DNA of 64,000 nucleotides from NCBI GenBank assembly GCA_030549495.1, contig JAUIRK010000889.1:870501-934500 (forward strand), read 5' to 3'. Both the position numbers and the translations under genes were made by a program. The notes beneath the pieces are model-generated. The model saw only the letters and a list, made by a program, of their open reading frames with translations. It made no database searches and had not been told where the DNA came from. This DNA comes from Nectonema munidae (lineage: Eukaryota > Nematomorpha > Nectonematoida > Nectonematidae). This document shows, piece by piece, positions 1-11,281 of this stretch (the first letter of the stretch is position 1; each line of letters opens with the position of its first letter).

Positions 1-1235
1 GTCTTCATTTAAAATTAAGGAATTTAAATAATTTCATAGGATATAAAATAAAAGCAATACAAAAATTTGATTTCAGCTTGCCTTTGAACAAATAGAAATA
101 AATAAGGCTTATGCTATTCAAAGATTTTATAATCTAAATTTGTTCTTAAGATAACTTAAATGTATATTTTTCAACATAAAATATAAACAGTGGAATCAAC
201 TTAGAGTATAAATGAGTATCATCTTTGTGCTTCATCAAATTCAAACTCATTTCATTAAAAAGGCCGTGCAAAGAAAATGGTCAAAAAGCGCAATAATATT
301 TCACAACAAAATTTTTAATTGGGTTAAACTTTCTTTACCAGCCCCAAAGTTTTTGGATTCATGATTTATAAATATCCAGAGTTGTGGGATGGGAAGGAAA
401 GTAACAATGAATCCTGATAACTGAGTGTACTGGATATCTGGTTCTTGAAAAGAGTAGGCTCAGGATACCCGATAATATTTACCTGATATCCGGTCGCATA
501 ATAAATTAAGCTACGCGCATAATTATTTTGTCTAACGCTTCTATTATTAAAGAAAAGGTATAATCTAGTTGCATGTATGCTAATTTCGCAACAAATTAAA
601 AATCTTTTATTAAAAAATAGAAAAACTTGCATATTGGAAATATTTAGATTTTAGAGAGAGGGGTTTAAAATAAATTTTTATTTTTGAAATCATTATCATT
701 TTAATTTTTAATTTCGTTATTAAAGTTCATATTTTTACAAAATTTAAGCTTTATTTCATTTTGTAAAATCTTTAAATTTTAATTTTACACAATGAATTTA
801 TTAAGTAAGAGGATAAAAATATACTATTACTATATTCAATTTAAAAAACATAAAATTGTTAAAGTTTGATTTTTAATTTTTTAACTGTATTTTATTTTTA
901 AATATTTTTAAATTTTATTCACATTTTAAATATTTTGTAAAACTTGTCAAAAAGTAAAGAGTTTTACCAACTGAAAATTTTAAATGAATTAATTTAGAAA
1001 AAAATTTAACACATTTTTTTTATTTTCAAGTTAATTAATATTTGAATTGATAGGTACTAGATTTAAAAAAATATTTGAAATCAAAGTTTTAAAAATTTTA
1101 TCAAATAATTTTTAGAAAAATAGAAAGAGAAATTTTAGAGTTTTTATTCATAAATGTTATTTTTAATTTCTCTCTATAATTTTAATGAAGTTAAACATAG
1201 TTTTAAAAAAATTATATCTTTGTGTTATTGCTCAA
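1..1235. other. AT-rich non-coding stretch, no gene seen
   Basis: This stretch lies 3' of the last SLC6 exon visible in the window, so it is probably intron of that gene. I saw no exon with TM8 or later SLC6 character on either strand. Around 420-500 there are repeated GGATATCCGG-like words resembling the subterminal repeats of the hAT end at 1236-1352, so an old hAT element may span roughly 375-1352. Confidence 0.5.
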
Positions 1236-1352
1236 AATAATAGCATATTAGATATCCAACCGGATTATCCAAATATCCGGTAAAATTTAAAGTAAGTCTG
1301 GATTTCGGATATCCTGTCAACAGGCTATTTTCCTTTTACCCAGTACATCCCT
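1236..1352. mobile_element. Probable hAT terminus (relic)
   Basis: The segment has clustered ATCCGG/GGATATCC words and ends in CCCAGTACATCCCTGG. The hAT end at about 47.0-47.09 kb has the same plan: ATCCGG clusters followed by CCGGTGCATCCCTAG. Its partner end is not certain; a similar cluster is at 420-500. No target duplication was identified. The superfamily call rests only on this resemblance. Confidence 0.35.
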
Positions 1353-1877
1353 GGACCAAATGCTTATAAATGTTCAATATTCAAGACCAAATCTTAATTC
1401 CCGCTTTGACTAAAGAAGTGCACTCAATATGCTTACAAAAATTAAACTAATTGGTTTCATTTGTTGAAAAAATGATTTTTAATAATCGAAAATATAAGAT
1501 TTTGATTCCTGAACGTTTTCCTTTGCAATCTCCAACTAAAATTTACAAAAATATTATAGGGTCCAGATTATTTCTAAAATCGGGCTAGCGATTCATATCA
1601 TAAAGAGAATTGAAAACGGCTCTTCTAAGTGTTAAATGTTAGAGAAGTTGAAATTGGTGTTTTAGGAATTTTGACTATAATGACATTTCGAAAAATACAT
1701 ATTCCCAAATTGAAACTACTGTTATTACCTGCAATTTAGTTAAAACAAACAATAACTTTATTCGAAAGTCGTTAATTTTGAATTTATTGCATGTGACTTA
1801 TGCAGGAGCTAATAATATTAAAAAATTTCACAATTATAAAATTCATAGAAACATTTATCAACAAGTGCGCGGATATG

Positions 1878-2007
1878 TTAACCCTTTGAACACCATTATG
1901 AAACTGCTGTACAAAAAAAAATGAAAATCGCCTGCTTTATGTATAAAAGTTTGTTGAAAAAGAAAGCAGAAGATTAGTCTTCACAATTGTGGTCCTCAAA
2001 GGAATAA
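1878..2007. mobile_element. TTAACCC MITE, family B (piggyBac-type)
   Basis: It starts TTAACCCTTTGAACACC and ends GTGGTCCTCAAAGGAATAA, a mutated form of the inverse repeat. Like other family B copies it is about 130 bp long and has an internal AAAGCAG word near a TTGAAAAAG stretch. The TTAA ends suggest piggyBac-type insertion. It lies in the presumed SLC6 intron. Confidence 0.6.
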
Positions 2008-2159
2008 AATGAAGAAAAAACGTAAAAGGCATCAAACAGTTTGATGCTCAAGAATTTTTAACAAATGCGGGAAGGTATAAAAGAAAGAAGCAGATATAAA
2101 AAATGCTAAACTGATAGAAATTCGTCACTGAAATAAGTTAAGAAGGTGGGGTTTTTTAC

Positions 2160-2388
2160 CTTGACTGATGACATCCTGAACCATGACTCCGCTCTTGTAG
2201 GACATGTGGCCCATGAAGGAGAAGATGACGACGGTGGAGAGGAAGCTGGTGAAGGTGTCCATGAAGATGACGATAATGGCGTCCTTGAAGCAGTTGTTGT
2301 TGAAGGGGTTGAAGCTGGCGTAAGTGATGATGCCGCCCATCGCAATGCTAAGCGAGTAGAAGAGCTGCGAGCACGCCTCAATCCAGAT
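2160..2388 (-). CDS. SLC6 transporter exon (TM6-TM7), last exon seen
   Basis: This is an exon of a sodium-coupled neurotransmitter/amino-acid transporter (SLC6/NSS, LeuT fold), a plasma-membrane symporter. The minus strand reads from IWIEACSQLFYSL through YASFNPFNNNCFKDA to the TM7 stretch and GHMSYKSGVMVQDVISQ. It aligns without gaps to TM6-TM7 of GAT1-type transporters. The acceptor is TTTTCAG at 2389 and the donor is CAAG|GTAAAA at 2160. It joins the 4790-5057 exon in phase 0 (FFGIQ then IWIEAC). The TM6 Gln and Ser of the chloride site (GAT1 Q291, S295) and the TM7 Ser (S331) are present. The TM7 Asn (GAT1 N327, LeuT N286) is Asp here, codon 2257-2259. The rest of the gene (TM8-TM12) must lie to the left of the window. 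Confidence 0.93.
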
Positions 2389-2420
2389 CTGAAAATGGCG
2401 CGAGTCCCCTCTGTATGTCA

Positions 2421-2443
2421 TGTATATATATATATATATATAT
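2421..2443. repeat. (TA)n microsatellite
   Basis: A run of alternating TA lies about 30 bp upstream, in gene orientation, of the SLC6 exon at 2160-2388. It is intronic. Confidence 0.9.
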
Positions 2444-2569
2444 CGTTGTATGAAAATGCGAGAACAGATCTCATTCAAGGCTGCAGAGAGGGAGGGAAAA
2501 TATTCAACTGCGACTCTTATTACCTACTACGCTATACCGCTCTTTTTGAGAGATACGGTGCACGGGTCT

Positions 2570-2707
2570 TTAACCCATTTACGACCAATGTTCCTATTTT
2601 GGAACATAAGTAATTTCATCTTCATCTGCTTTTTTCGATGACTTTGAATATAAATCGTCTGCGTTTTTTTAGATATCGTCTGCTTTGCTTGGTCTTAAAT
2701 GGGTTAA
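2570..2707. mobile_element. TTAACCC MITE, family A (piggyBac-type)
   Basis: A 138-bp element counting both TTAA. The left end reads TTAACCCATTTACGACC and the right end, inverted, TTAACCCATTTAAGACC. A palindrome of GTTCC and GGAAC arms begins about 21 nt from the left TTAA only. Near-identical copies are at 26282-26421 and 43526-43664, and a degraded one at 22774-22881. It has no coding capacity and would need a transposase supplied elsewhere. It lies in the SLC6 intron between the 2160-2388 and 4790-5057 exons. Confidence 0.9.
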
Positions 2708-4789
2708 TGTCAATATGTAGGTATTCGTATGTATGCCTAGATTTTTTGTGTCAGACGTGTACCCATTTTGGGTTATTGTTCCTGTAGAGGAACGCAGGCG
2801 AACCTAATTTCCAATGGAATTCAATAGAGATTAATCAAAATCGTCTCATTTGTGCGGACTAAAATGGGTTAATACAAATAAATAGGACGGTTTGTAAGAA
2901 TGTTAAAGAATGTATGTGTAAATATATGTATGTTCAATTGCGCTAACACTAAACATAACCTCAAACCGCAACCCTAACTCTAATACTAGCACTAGTTTAT
3001 TCTACAATAATCCTAACCCCGACCAATTTAGAAATTGGTTGAGCACTTGTGGACTATTATGCAAATTGAGGAAAATGTTTAAATGGTCAAAGTCAGCCGT
3101 AGGGCGTATTACTTACAAAAATTCGAGTCAAAAAAATCGACTTCACTCAAAATATTTAAAACTAAGTAAATTTAACGCAAACTTTTATTTCCAAATTAGC
3201 TGAACGAAGGGACACTCAACATGCTTACAAAAACTGAGCTATTTTTTAGTTTGTTAAAATACTTAAAATTCCGACTTCTACTTATAATTTTATTAGATAC
3301 CACTCAATCTTGCAACCCTTTAAAATCTCCGCATCCACCGATCCCAGTCTAAAACAACGATGACCTACATATTGAGATTTTGTTGTATGTTGCGTAGCAC
3401 ACGTCTATATCAGAGCTGCACATTGTGGAAATTATTAGTGGACGAAATTTTTTGGGAGACATAGTAGAAATTGTTAAAGTTTTATTTACTCTCAAAACTT
3501 TTTATCAATGTATTCATTTTTCATATATTATGGAGAAATTTGTTTTAAGTAAGATAATTATTTTTTTTATTTTATTCATTAAAAATGAAAATATTAAAAA
3601 ATAAATTTATTGGTAAAATCCCATATGTGAACTTCTATATGCTGTATGTGACTGTATACTGTGCATTCCCGCTATAACATCGCATAAGAGATCAAATATA
3701 ATTAATTAAATGTAATATAATCAATTTAAAACTTTTTTGAATATCAGGAGGAAATTTGCATGCAGGCAATTTACGCGTCACCATAAAATAGCACTGTGTT
3801 AAACAGAAATTTCTAATTGCGGTTGTCTCATAGGGATTAGGGAAATAAAATGCAAACGAATATGGGTTTTTTAATTTTAAGACTTAGTCTTTTACATAAC
3901 TTAATTTTAAGAGCAACTGGAACAAACTATTTTATCTATCTAATATATAATAATTTCAAGCGAATCATATATATATGTAGGTATATATATTACCCCGAAC
4001 CTTTTTTCTTTTACTTTTAGCATTCAAAGTCAAATAACTTTTACAATAAAAAAGTTTTTTCCAAGCTATAAAATGTTTATCTACTGGAGCGCTATCACGT
4101 GGTCTAAGTTAAATGACCTGAGAGTGAGTTCATTGACCCGCACCTGAACTATAAATTTTCTCACCTTTTCAATTCCCACGAGATATTTCAAAAATTTTAA
4201 AAAAATTCAAGTGAGTTAAAGTACTTTTATAAATAAATGATTTTGTAAAAAAAAATTCCAAAAAAAATATAACATTTTTTATAAAAAAAAGGTTTGAATT
4301 TTCAAAAAGTTGACATTTTTGATTTAAAAATTTTACATCAAAAAAAATATTTTTTTTTCTAATTTTTACATCTTCTTATTCAAAATTGCTTAAATTTTAT
4401 TTTAGAATTTTAAAATTTTGAAAAATATTTATTTTTGATATTTTTTTTGATTTTAACAATTTTTAAAAAAAAACTTAATAAAAATAAAAACTTAATTTTT
4501 TTTATAAAATTTTTTTTTTATCTAATTAACTATAATAAATACATACATACAGAAATATAGGAAAATATATAGATACAGAAATAAGACATTTTATATTCAT
4601 TTTTTTCGGGTTCAAAAATGTTGAAAACTCATTTGGGCAAATGTTTTTCCAAGCTCAATTGAGAGGGGGCTGTCTGCCGTCTAGTATAAGGTCTAGTTAA
4701 CACTCTGAATATATTCAAATAAATGGTGGGGCTTGGATTTGATCACTTGTTGAAGCTGAGAAAATGGACAAAGAAGAAAGATCCGCTAC
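2708..4789. other. SLC6 intron sequence, no gene seen
   Basis: This is the rest of the 2.4-kb intron between the TM4-TM5 and TM6-TM7 exons. It is very AT-rich. Around 4200-4520 there are long A/T homopolymer mixtures. A short run with CCTAAC-like words at 2940-3020 is too degenerate to call telomeric repeat. No exon or structured RNA was recognised. Confidence 0.6.
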
Positions 4790-5057
4790 CTGAATCCCGA
4801 AGAACTTTGACCAGTTGGGTGTAAAAAGGTGAATGAGTGCTTCTTTGCTTCCGGGAAGAGTGACGCCACGAAGCATGAGAACCGCTAGAATCAGATAGGG
4901 AAGGGTCCCAGTCAGATAGATAGCTTTTTCCAGAATGACCAAGCCTTTGAAGAGGACAAGGTAGATGAAGATCCAAGAGACAGCCAGAGCGATCACCAAC
5001 TCTACTCTCAGAGCACCAAGGTTGTTTATCCCAAATTCTGGAAATTTCTGTAACACT
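4790..5057 (-). CDS. SLC6 transporter exon (TM4-TM5)
   Basis: The minus strand encodes VLQKFPEFGINNLGALRVEL, then a TM4 segment ending near YLVLFKG, then a TM5 segment with GTLPYLILAVLMLRGVTLPG and the loop ending FTPNWSKFFGIQ. The LRGVTLPG/TPxWSK pattern is typical of SLC6. I chose the acceptor TTCAG at 5058-5059 rather than the nearer TTACAG. Only the first gives an in-frame join (CA of the 5376 exon plus A) and the family-typical EEFFQ-VLQ sequence. The donor is TTCAG|GTAGCG at 4790. The length is 268 bp, phase 2 to 0. Confidence 0.93.
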
Positions 5058-5375
5058 CTGAACCTAAAAAGCGCCCGCGTTTAAAAATAATGGCAAATAA
5101 GGGATGCGTCCAAATAAGTAATTGCAAAATCTGAGTTTTACTAAATATGTGCAACTCCATAAGCTTACAAAAGTTTAATATACTTAAAAAAATACGACTC
5201 CCATATAGTGGACCATATGGCAATTTTGTTAATGATAAAGCAATAATCCAAATATTTGGCTAACAGCAATTTAAAGCCAATTCAGTATTTATAATTCAAA
5301 CTTTATACTAAAAATTAATTCGGATGTCTAGATTTCATGTTTAACAGGAAGGATGAATTTAATGTGAGCACTTAC

Positions 5376-5548
5376 TGGAAGAACTCTTCAGAAGGAGTCG
5401 TTCGATCCGAAACATTGACAAACACACGAGAAATGTTATTAACAGTTGAAGCGACTAATGATGTCGTTGCATTGCTCACGAGTGACGAGTTTTGAAGGGC
5501 ATTAGGCAGTCTGTTTAAACCATCAAAGCAGTTTACAGTGTTCCAGCT
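5376..5548 (-). CDS. SLC6 transporter exon (extracellular loop 2)
   Basis: The minus strand reads SWNTVNCFDGLNRLPNALQN, then a Ser/Thr/Asn-rich stretch, then DRTTPSEEFFQ. This is the large second extracellular loop of SLC6 proteins. With the preceding exon it gives PWTHCSN-SWNTVNC, which supplies the two loop cysteines that usually form a disulfide. Several NxS/T sequons (NSS, NAT, NIS, NVS) predict heavy N-glycosylation. The acceptor is TTTTGTAG at 5549 and the donor is CCA|GTAAGT at 5376, a perfect match to the donor consensus. The exon has 173 bp, phase 0 to 2. It is too short to stand out as an open reading frame and was found by splice-phase reasoning. Confidence 0.9.
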
Positions 5549-6130
5549 CTACAAAAGAAAATCCTTTAGAATGAAAATTGCACCAAAATAAAAACAACAG
5601 CAAACTCGTGTATGTGGAAGAACTATCAAAAAGCTTTTTAATCTTAGAACATACGATAAGGATTACTTAGAAATACATACTTTCCATGATTTTTATTAAC
5701 ATTCCTATTAAAAAATTTTTTACTATCTTCAAATTGTAAGAGGTGGAGTAAAGGACACACAAAAAGAGTTCATAGGCCACAGGTTGCAAAAACCCGTTTT
5801 ATTAAAAATTGAAAAAAATCTAATTGTAGAAAAAAGACTATATTGAGGAATGAAATATAAGATACACGCTGCATTATGCTATACACATAAAACTAGGTTC
5901 TTTTTCGAAGGTTAGTGATGAAAAAAATAAAGCAGACATTTTTGATGGACCTCAAATAAGAACACTACTCAAGGATCCCATTTTTTTAAAGATAACTGTC
6001 GTAGAAACAAACGTCTGGAATACATTTTCTAATGTGGTAAAAAACTTTTTGGGAATAAAAAGCTAGTAACTTAGAAATTATGGAAAAGCTGCTCTCAAGT
6101 TTACAAGCACTTGGATTAAATGAGTGCATA

Positions 6131-6466
6131 CCAGTGATGATAATAATTGGTCGAAATTAACCGATTATTAACCAGTGAATAAGACCGACTAATTCACCTT
6201 AACCAAAATCTAATTCACAGATCAATTCAGCTCGCAAAACATTTAGTAAGTCATTATAAATTTACATATATAAATATTTAAACTGTTTTAAACTATTGTA
6301 ATACAATGCATCATGTTTTTTAAATGGCAATGAATAACCTTAGTTTCATGTTCTGCTAAATCAAAATTTCTCAGAAATTAACCCGTTAATCGATCGGTTA
6401 AACGATATTAGCCAATGAATTAAATGGTTAATGAAAATACAGTTAATTACCACCAGTACTACGTAC
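6131..6466. mobile_element. Possible degraded MITE, hAT-like
   Basis: The left boundary CAGTGATGATAATAATT and the inverted right boundary ACTGGTGGTAATTAA are imperfect inverted repeats. Between them are many TTAACC/GGTTAA words on both strands. No clear target duplication was found. Similar GTTAAT/ATTAAC-rich sequence flanks the hAT C-terminal relic near 58.9-59.2 kb, so the two may belong to one family. Confidence 0.35.
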
Positions 6467-6689
6467 ATAAATGCGCAACACAACAGTATAGAATAAGTAG
6501 AATGCCATGAAAAGTTTTGAAAAGTTTAATATATCTCGCTTATAAGAATCAGGCTAATTTTAGAATTCGTTTTTTTAAGAAAAAAGTCACTTAAAAACAT
6601 GAGACCTAGGTCGATCCCCACTATACGGCGCATTATTATTAATATTTTTAAATTATTTAAAATGTAGCAAGAAAATTCTTTATTTGTGC

Positions 6690-6785
6690 TTTAGCCCTTT
6701 GACAAACATTGAAACAGAAGTGTAACAAGAAATCAAAACCGTCTCTAAACCATTAGTCTTTAAAATTTTGGTCCTTAACACTATA
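6690..6785. mobile_element. Degraded family B MITE
   Basis: It contains TAGCCCTTTGACAAAC at one end and AAAATTTTGGTCCTTAACAC at the other, with AATTAGTC-like words between. This is the family B layout with mutated ends. Confidence 0.4.
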
Positions 6786-7596
6786 AATACTGATAAATAT
6801 ATTTTACCTGTAAATACCAAACGGTCAAATTGACCAGTCAACATTATAAACATATATTCATATTTAAGTATTATTTTACACAATTTTATACCCAAATGTC
6901 TCAGATATTCTTATTCAACTCGATTACTTAGATTTTTATAACTTTTTCAAGTATACCCATTGAAAGGCTGAAATAAAGCTTTACCTATAAATACCAAACG
7001 GTCACATTGACTTTTGAACATTATAAGAAAATATTTATAGGCATTTAATTATTATATCACACAAACCTCAATTTGCTTGTTTCAAATTTTAAATTAAACT
7101 CCATTACGTACATTTTTATAAAATTTAATAAATTTTTATACGTTCATTTTGAACGCACAGTAAAAGGTATTGTTATTATTATTTTTTTGTTAAAAAGTTG
7201 AGTGTCCAAATATTAATATTGATAAAAGATATGAAAAATGTAACAGATTCATTCTATTATGATATCTAAATCTGCAGAAGTGTTGGGATCTGACTTGATC
7301 AAATAAAACTTAATGGTCAATTTGACCACTTGGTTATTCTAGTGTTAACCGAATTACGACATAACAAAACAAACGACGGTATTCATTCCTATTTAATTCA
7401 ATTGAAAGTAGATATTCTTCTGCGTTCCATTTTGGAAACATTATTCTAAAATGGGTGTGGTAAAAAACAAAGAAAAAACAGAAAGTTTGGAAAAATTATT
7501 CATAAATCTTTATTCTATTAACATACGAAATCGCTCATACGATTAAACACTAGTTGTTCTTGTTGTTTTATATATTTATTTTTAGGTTTGTCTTAA

Positions 7597-7634
7597 TTAA
7601 TGCTTTGAGGACCCGTGTGACACCGGTCTCTAGC
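7597..7634. mobile_element. Family B MITE end fragment
   Basis: TTAATGCTTTGAGGACC is followed by GTGTGACACCGGTCTC. This matches the family B palindromic end. The other end of the element was not found, so it appears truncated. It lies about 90 bp from the SLC6 TM3 exon. Confidence 0.5.
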
Positions 7635-7721
7635 AAAGAAGACACAAGTCTCTTTGCTATTTCTTGTCCACCTCAGATGGCCTAGTTTGAGGCGGTTGGG
7701 TGCAAAAAAAGAAAAAAGAAC

Positions 7722-7849
7722 GTTGGAGCAATGAGTCCATGGTAGTGTTTTGGTGAAGTTGTTGTAGATGAAAAAGAGTGCGTAGGACATCAAGACGTTA
7801 TAGTAGACACAGAGAATGGAGATGACAAAGATTATGGAAATGCCCAAAC
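7722..7849 (-). CDS. SLC6 transporter exon (TM3)
   Basis: The minus strand reads GLGISIIFVISILCVYYNVL, then MSYALFFIYNNFTKTLPWTHCSN. This is SLC6 TM3 followed by the start of loop 2. It includes the tyrosine of the VYYN motif, which lines the substrate site (LeuT Y108 position). The acceptor is TTTTGTAG at 7850 and the donor AAC|GTTCTT at 7722 is weak but phase-correct. The first codon is completed by the G of the 9517-9648 exon. The exon has 128 bp, phase 1 to 0. Confidence 0.92.
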
Positions 7850-8161
7850 CTACAAAAGTAGAAACAGACAAAAGGTGTGATGTAGTGTGGGTAGGGATGG
7901 AATATGGTAAGTTACGTTTCGAAAGCATGGCAATAGCTTTATTTTAAAAAATTCGCTTTGAAATCACGTATACGAAAAAAAACTAAATTATGTGAAATAT
8001 TTAAATTAATAGGTTTTTTTAAATGGAATCCTTGAGTTGAGGGAAAATAGATTGAAGCTAAAAGACGACATAGGTGAAGGCACTTTTTTTACGTTACAAT
8101 GATTAGATGTTGAATAAACTTATTGAAATTGTACATCAATTAAATTCTGTAAGATGCCTAT

Positions 8162-8291
8162 TTAACCCTTGAGGCATTGATTTTCTAAGATTAATCGCCT
8201 CCTTTTCTTTCCAATGAGTTTTTATGTACTTGAAAGGATACGTGTTTTATTTTATGAGACAGTGATGTCCCATTGTGCTTGAAAGTGTTAA
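8162..8291. mobile_element. TTAACCC MITE, family B
   Basis: A 130-bp element with TTAA at both ends. The left end is TTAACCCTTGAGGCATTG and the right end is GTGCTTGAAAGTGTTAA. The right-end-proximal GAGACAGTGATGTCCC is a degraded form of the family B palindrome GGGACACCGGTGTCCC. Confidence 0.75.
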
Positions 8292-8849
8292 ACGAATAAT
8301 ATTAAAATAAATAATAAAAATAAAAAAACTAATATTAAATATGCAGTGATCGTAATAAAGAATATTGGAGGCATGCACCTGTTCGATTAGGTTATTGCGT
8401 TTCGAATTTTATTACAAAATTTGGATAGATTTTTCAAACACACTTTTAAGGAAATCTTACAAAATGAATGACAAGTTTCAGATGAATTGTACTATGACAA
8501 AAGGTAATAATGACAACGTAAAAATTGATTTCCATTAGAATTGATAGCAAATTCAAAAAGTTTTTTCCTCATTTGTAACAATTGAGGTGTATTGTATGTA
8601 TATATTTTATTTATATTTGCCCCCCCCCCCCCCTAAAGAAGTACGTTCCCGGGAATATGCCCTCTGTCAAGTGAGGGCCATGTCGATATCTAACATAAAT
8701 ATAGCAGTCGGGGTATTAAGGAAATAATTTTTAAGTATTTTAAATGAGGAAAAAAAATAGTTTAATTTTTTCAAGAATATGGCGTGCTTGTTTTTTGGTC
8801 AAAGTCCGAAATGGTTTAAATATTTTTTATATATGTAAGGTTTATCATC

Positions 8850-9014
8850 TCAACGGCCCTTCGGCCTTTTGATTATCCTGGCATCCTACATTTTTTACCA
8901 TGTTCAACAACCTAATTTTACATTTTCTTGTTACCAACATCTATATTTTTTATTTATTAGTCTATCCTATTTCATTTATGCGAAATAAATTCTATTCTAT
9001 TCTATTCTATTCTA
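8850..9014 (+). mobile_element. 5'-truncated LINE 3' end with (TTCTA)n tail
   Basis: The segment ends GCGAAATAAATTCTA and then a pentanucleotide (TTCTA)n run at 8990-9014. An AATAAA-like signal followed directly by a short tandem repeat is the usual 3' end of several non-LTR retrotransposon groups. The LINE at 48.4-52.9 kb ends the same way with (TTC)n. The GCCCTTCGGCC run near 8858-8868 may be 3' UTR. The left boundary is a guess. Confidence 0.45.
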
Positions 9015-9516
9015 AGAGTTGGAGTAAAGATTATGTTTTTAAATATAAGTTTTTAAGAAATATTCCCTCAGATTCAGAAACACCGGAATAAGACGATTTA
9101 ATAATAATATATTTCGATTCCATAGCTTATGAAGTTTGCTCCATGGCATGAAATGAGAACAAAGTATGCGAGTATCTAAAAGACATTTATTAAAGTTGGG
9201 GTATTTTTCATTGACTATAATATAACTAGTGTAACACAGAATAGCTTCCATTTTTCATGATTTTTCTGTTTCTCAGGAAGCCTGGGAAATAAGCATTCAT
9301 TAAAGTATATAGATTATTTTTAAACGTTGCTTTAAAAAAATGCTTTAAACACCTAACTTGGTTGTGAACTGTGTACCAAAGATTATTAGAGAACTAGACG
9401 AAATGTATAATTCTCATACACAGAAAAAAACTAGAGAAGGAAATGTCATAAAAATAGATAACTTTTATACAGAACCAAACAACAACAAACAAAATTAGAA
9501 GTTAAAAAGGACTCAC

Positions 9517-9648
9517 CAATCAGAACGGGTGCGATTTTGAAGCAACCAGGCGGTCCTTCTCTAGAAAACTGACCCAAACACAACTCCATATTGTACATAG
9601 GCATGCCAACAAGGAAAACACAGATGATGTAGGCTAGCATGAATGTTC
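9517..9648 (-). CDS. SLC6 transporter exon (TM2)
   Basis: The minus strand encodes TFMLAYIICVFLVGMPMYNM followed by ELCLGQFSREGPPGCFKIAPVLIG. The LGQFxxxGP motif at the end of TM2 is an SLC6 signature. The acceptor is GAAACAG at 9649 and the donor is ATTG|GTGAGT at 9517. The exon has 132 bp, phase 1 to 1. It joins the 11282 exon as GEG-TFML and the 7722 exon as LIG-LGIS. Confidence 0.94.
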
Positions 9649-11281
9649 CTGTTTCAAATGGATGCATTTTGTATTATACGAAAGCTAGGCTTGTGTCTTT
9701 TCTGTTAAGCCCCAAAAGCGGAGTAGCGAAAAGAAAATTACTCCGAGTTAACACATACTTATATAAATATGGAAAAAGTATATAAAAAAATATTTCTTTG
9801 AAGATTTATACTAAATTTAGAATTGATGTTTGAAAAAAAATTAAAAAAATATCCAAGCTAAAAGAGTTTAACACCAAGGTGTCACTACTAAATGACATTA
9901 TTGCTCATCACAATTGACTTTTAAGCGAAACCAATAGCGTTGCTGGTAGAGACGTGAACAAATTAGTCGTATCGTGAATGCTTCTACTCAGAATATACGA
10001 ACGTGCTTGTCCTCGGATTCTCTTTGATTTGAAAACCAAACCTTTGATGACTTGAAAGGCGCTTATCCAGGATGGCTTCATTTTTATCACAGGCCGTTGT
10101 TAGTCGCGGTTTCTTTAGAACCACGATTCCCGGCTGACAAAGGAAATTTAGTGAAGACATGGATCTTCAGGCTACGCCAACTGCGATAGTTTTACAGCGA
10201 TATTGAATGATTCACGGTGCAAGGAAAGACTTACTGTATCATTTGTTGTCAATCAAACTTGCACTTTTGAAAAGGAGATTGTCATAGGAAAACCTTAAAG
10301 TCAAAGATTTTAAAAGAACATCAACGTAAGTTTATTACTTCTGACATGCATGCCAATCAAAAGCCTGGAAGCCTACAACTGTATAAACTCTTTCAATAAA
10401 TGCAACAAGACATAGTACTTGCTTTTATCGAAATACTTTTTCAGTTTAAACAAACCTTTGTTTTGAACTGATTGAGAATACTCATATAGAGATAGTATAA
10501 TCTAGGGACTAACAACAACAACAAGACATAGAAGCGAAGATGTTATAAAAATCTCCATCTAAACCTTGCTTAGAACTTTCAAATGTTAAACTGCTCTCTT
10601 TGAAACCTAATACAACATCAGCTTTACAGCACCAAAGGATCAGTGTATGTTCATTGTCAGATCTTTCACATGACTTGAAGAAACAAATGTGCATCAACCC
10701 AAGTCAACCAATACCTAACTATCTACAGCACTTTCAACAGCAATAGAGTTTAACATATTTCTATAAGAGTCATTTTATAGGGCATTAACATGCTTATTGA
10801 AGTAATTCAAAATAAAATTATTATTTAATCATAAAAGAAATGCTACAGATACGCAATAACACACTTCTTTAATTCAAAATAAGTTTTTGCTTCTCTTTAT
10901 TTTTCGTGGTTTTAAATTAAACGATAAGCATACTAAATTTGTTTGTATTTGAGCGACTACTCCTCTCAATATGGAGACCATCTCTGTATTAACACCACAT
11001 AACGCGGTAACACCGGTCTCGATAGAAAGCGTATACTGTATTTAGGTTATTAATTAGTTTGTGTATTAGAAATAAATAAAATTTAGTAGCTATGACTAGC
11101 ATTTACCAAAATATACGCTAAACATTACTAGGATCCTTTCATTCTAAATATTCATAAAAGCTATTTAGAAATTTTGAGTGTTTTCAAGGGAAAAAGAGGA
11201 ATTAGATGCCGCATGAAATGAAAACAACAAAGTATCTGTTATTTTGATAAAACGATAAAAAAAATTTAACGCAGTAGTTAC
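9649..11281. other. SLC6 intron, including a repeat copy
   Basis: This is the 1.6-kb intron between TM1 and TM2. Positions 9880-10400 are less AT-rich than the surroundings but match nothing I recognise. A dispersed repeat is at 10417-10535. Confidence 0.6.
10417..10535. repeat. Dispersed repeat, SINE-like, copy 1
   Basis: About 115 bp from TAGTACTTGCTTTTATCG to a (AAC)n run closely matches 27588-27715. Both copies share AGTTTAAACAA, TTTGTTTTGAACTGA, ATAGTATAATCTAGG and the terminal CAACAACAACA. A shared 3' simple repeat suggests a retroposed element, but no tRNA-like head was found. Confidence 0.55.

Larger units (their letters stand above)
5549..7721. other. SLC6 intron with MITE relics
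   Basis: This is the 2.2-kb intron between the TM3 and loop-2 exons. It holds a possible MITE (6131-6466), a degraded family B MITE (6690-6785) and a family B end near 7597-7634. No exon was seen. Confidence 0.6.
7850..9516. other. SLC6 intron with a MITE and a LINE tail
   Basis: This is the 1.7-kb intron between the TM2 and TM3 exons. It contains a family B MITE (8162-8291), a C14 homopolymer near 8621-8634, and a 5'-truncated LINE 3' end (about 8850-9014). Confidence 0.6.

Noticed and set aside
2106-2613. Plus-strand 155-residue and minus-strand Ser/Arg-rich frames over the SLC6 exon
   Set aside because: They are other-frame shadows of the 2160-2388 exon, whose true frame has clear TM6-TM7 homology and correct splice sites.
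2940-3020. CCTAAC-like words suggesting interstitial telomere repeat
   Set aside because: The units are too irregular and too few, and there is no run of TTAGG or TTAGGG.
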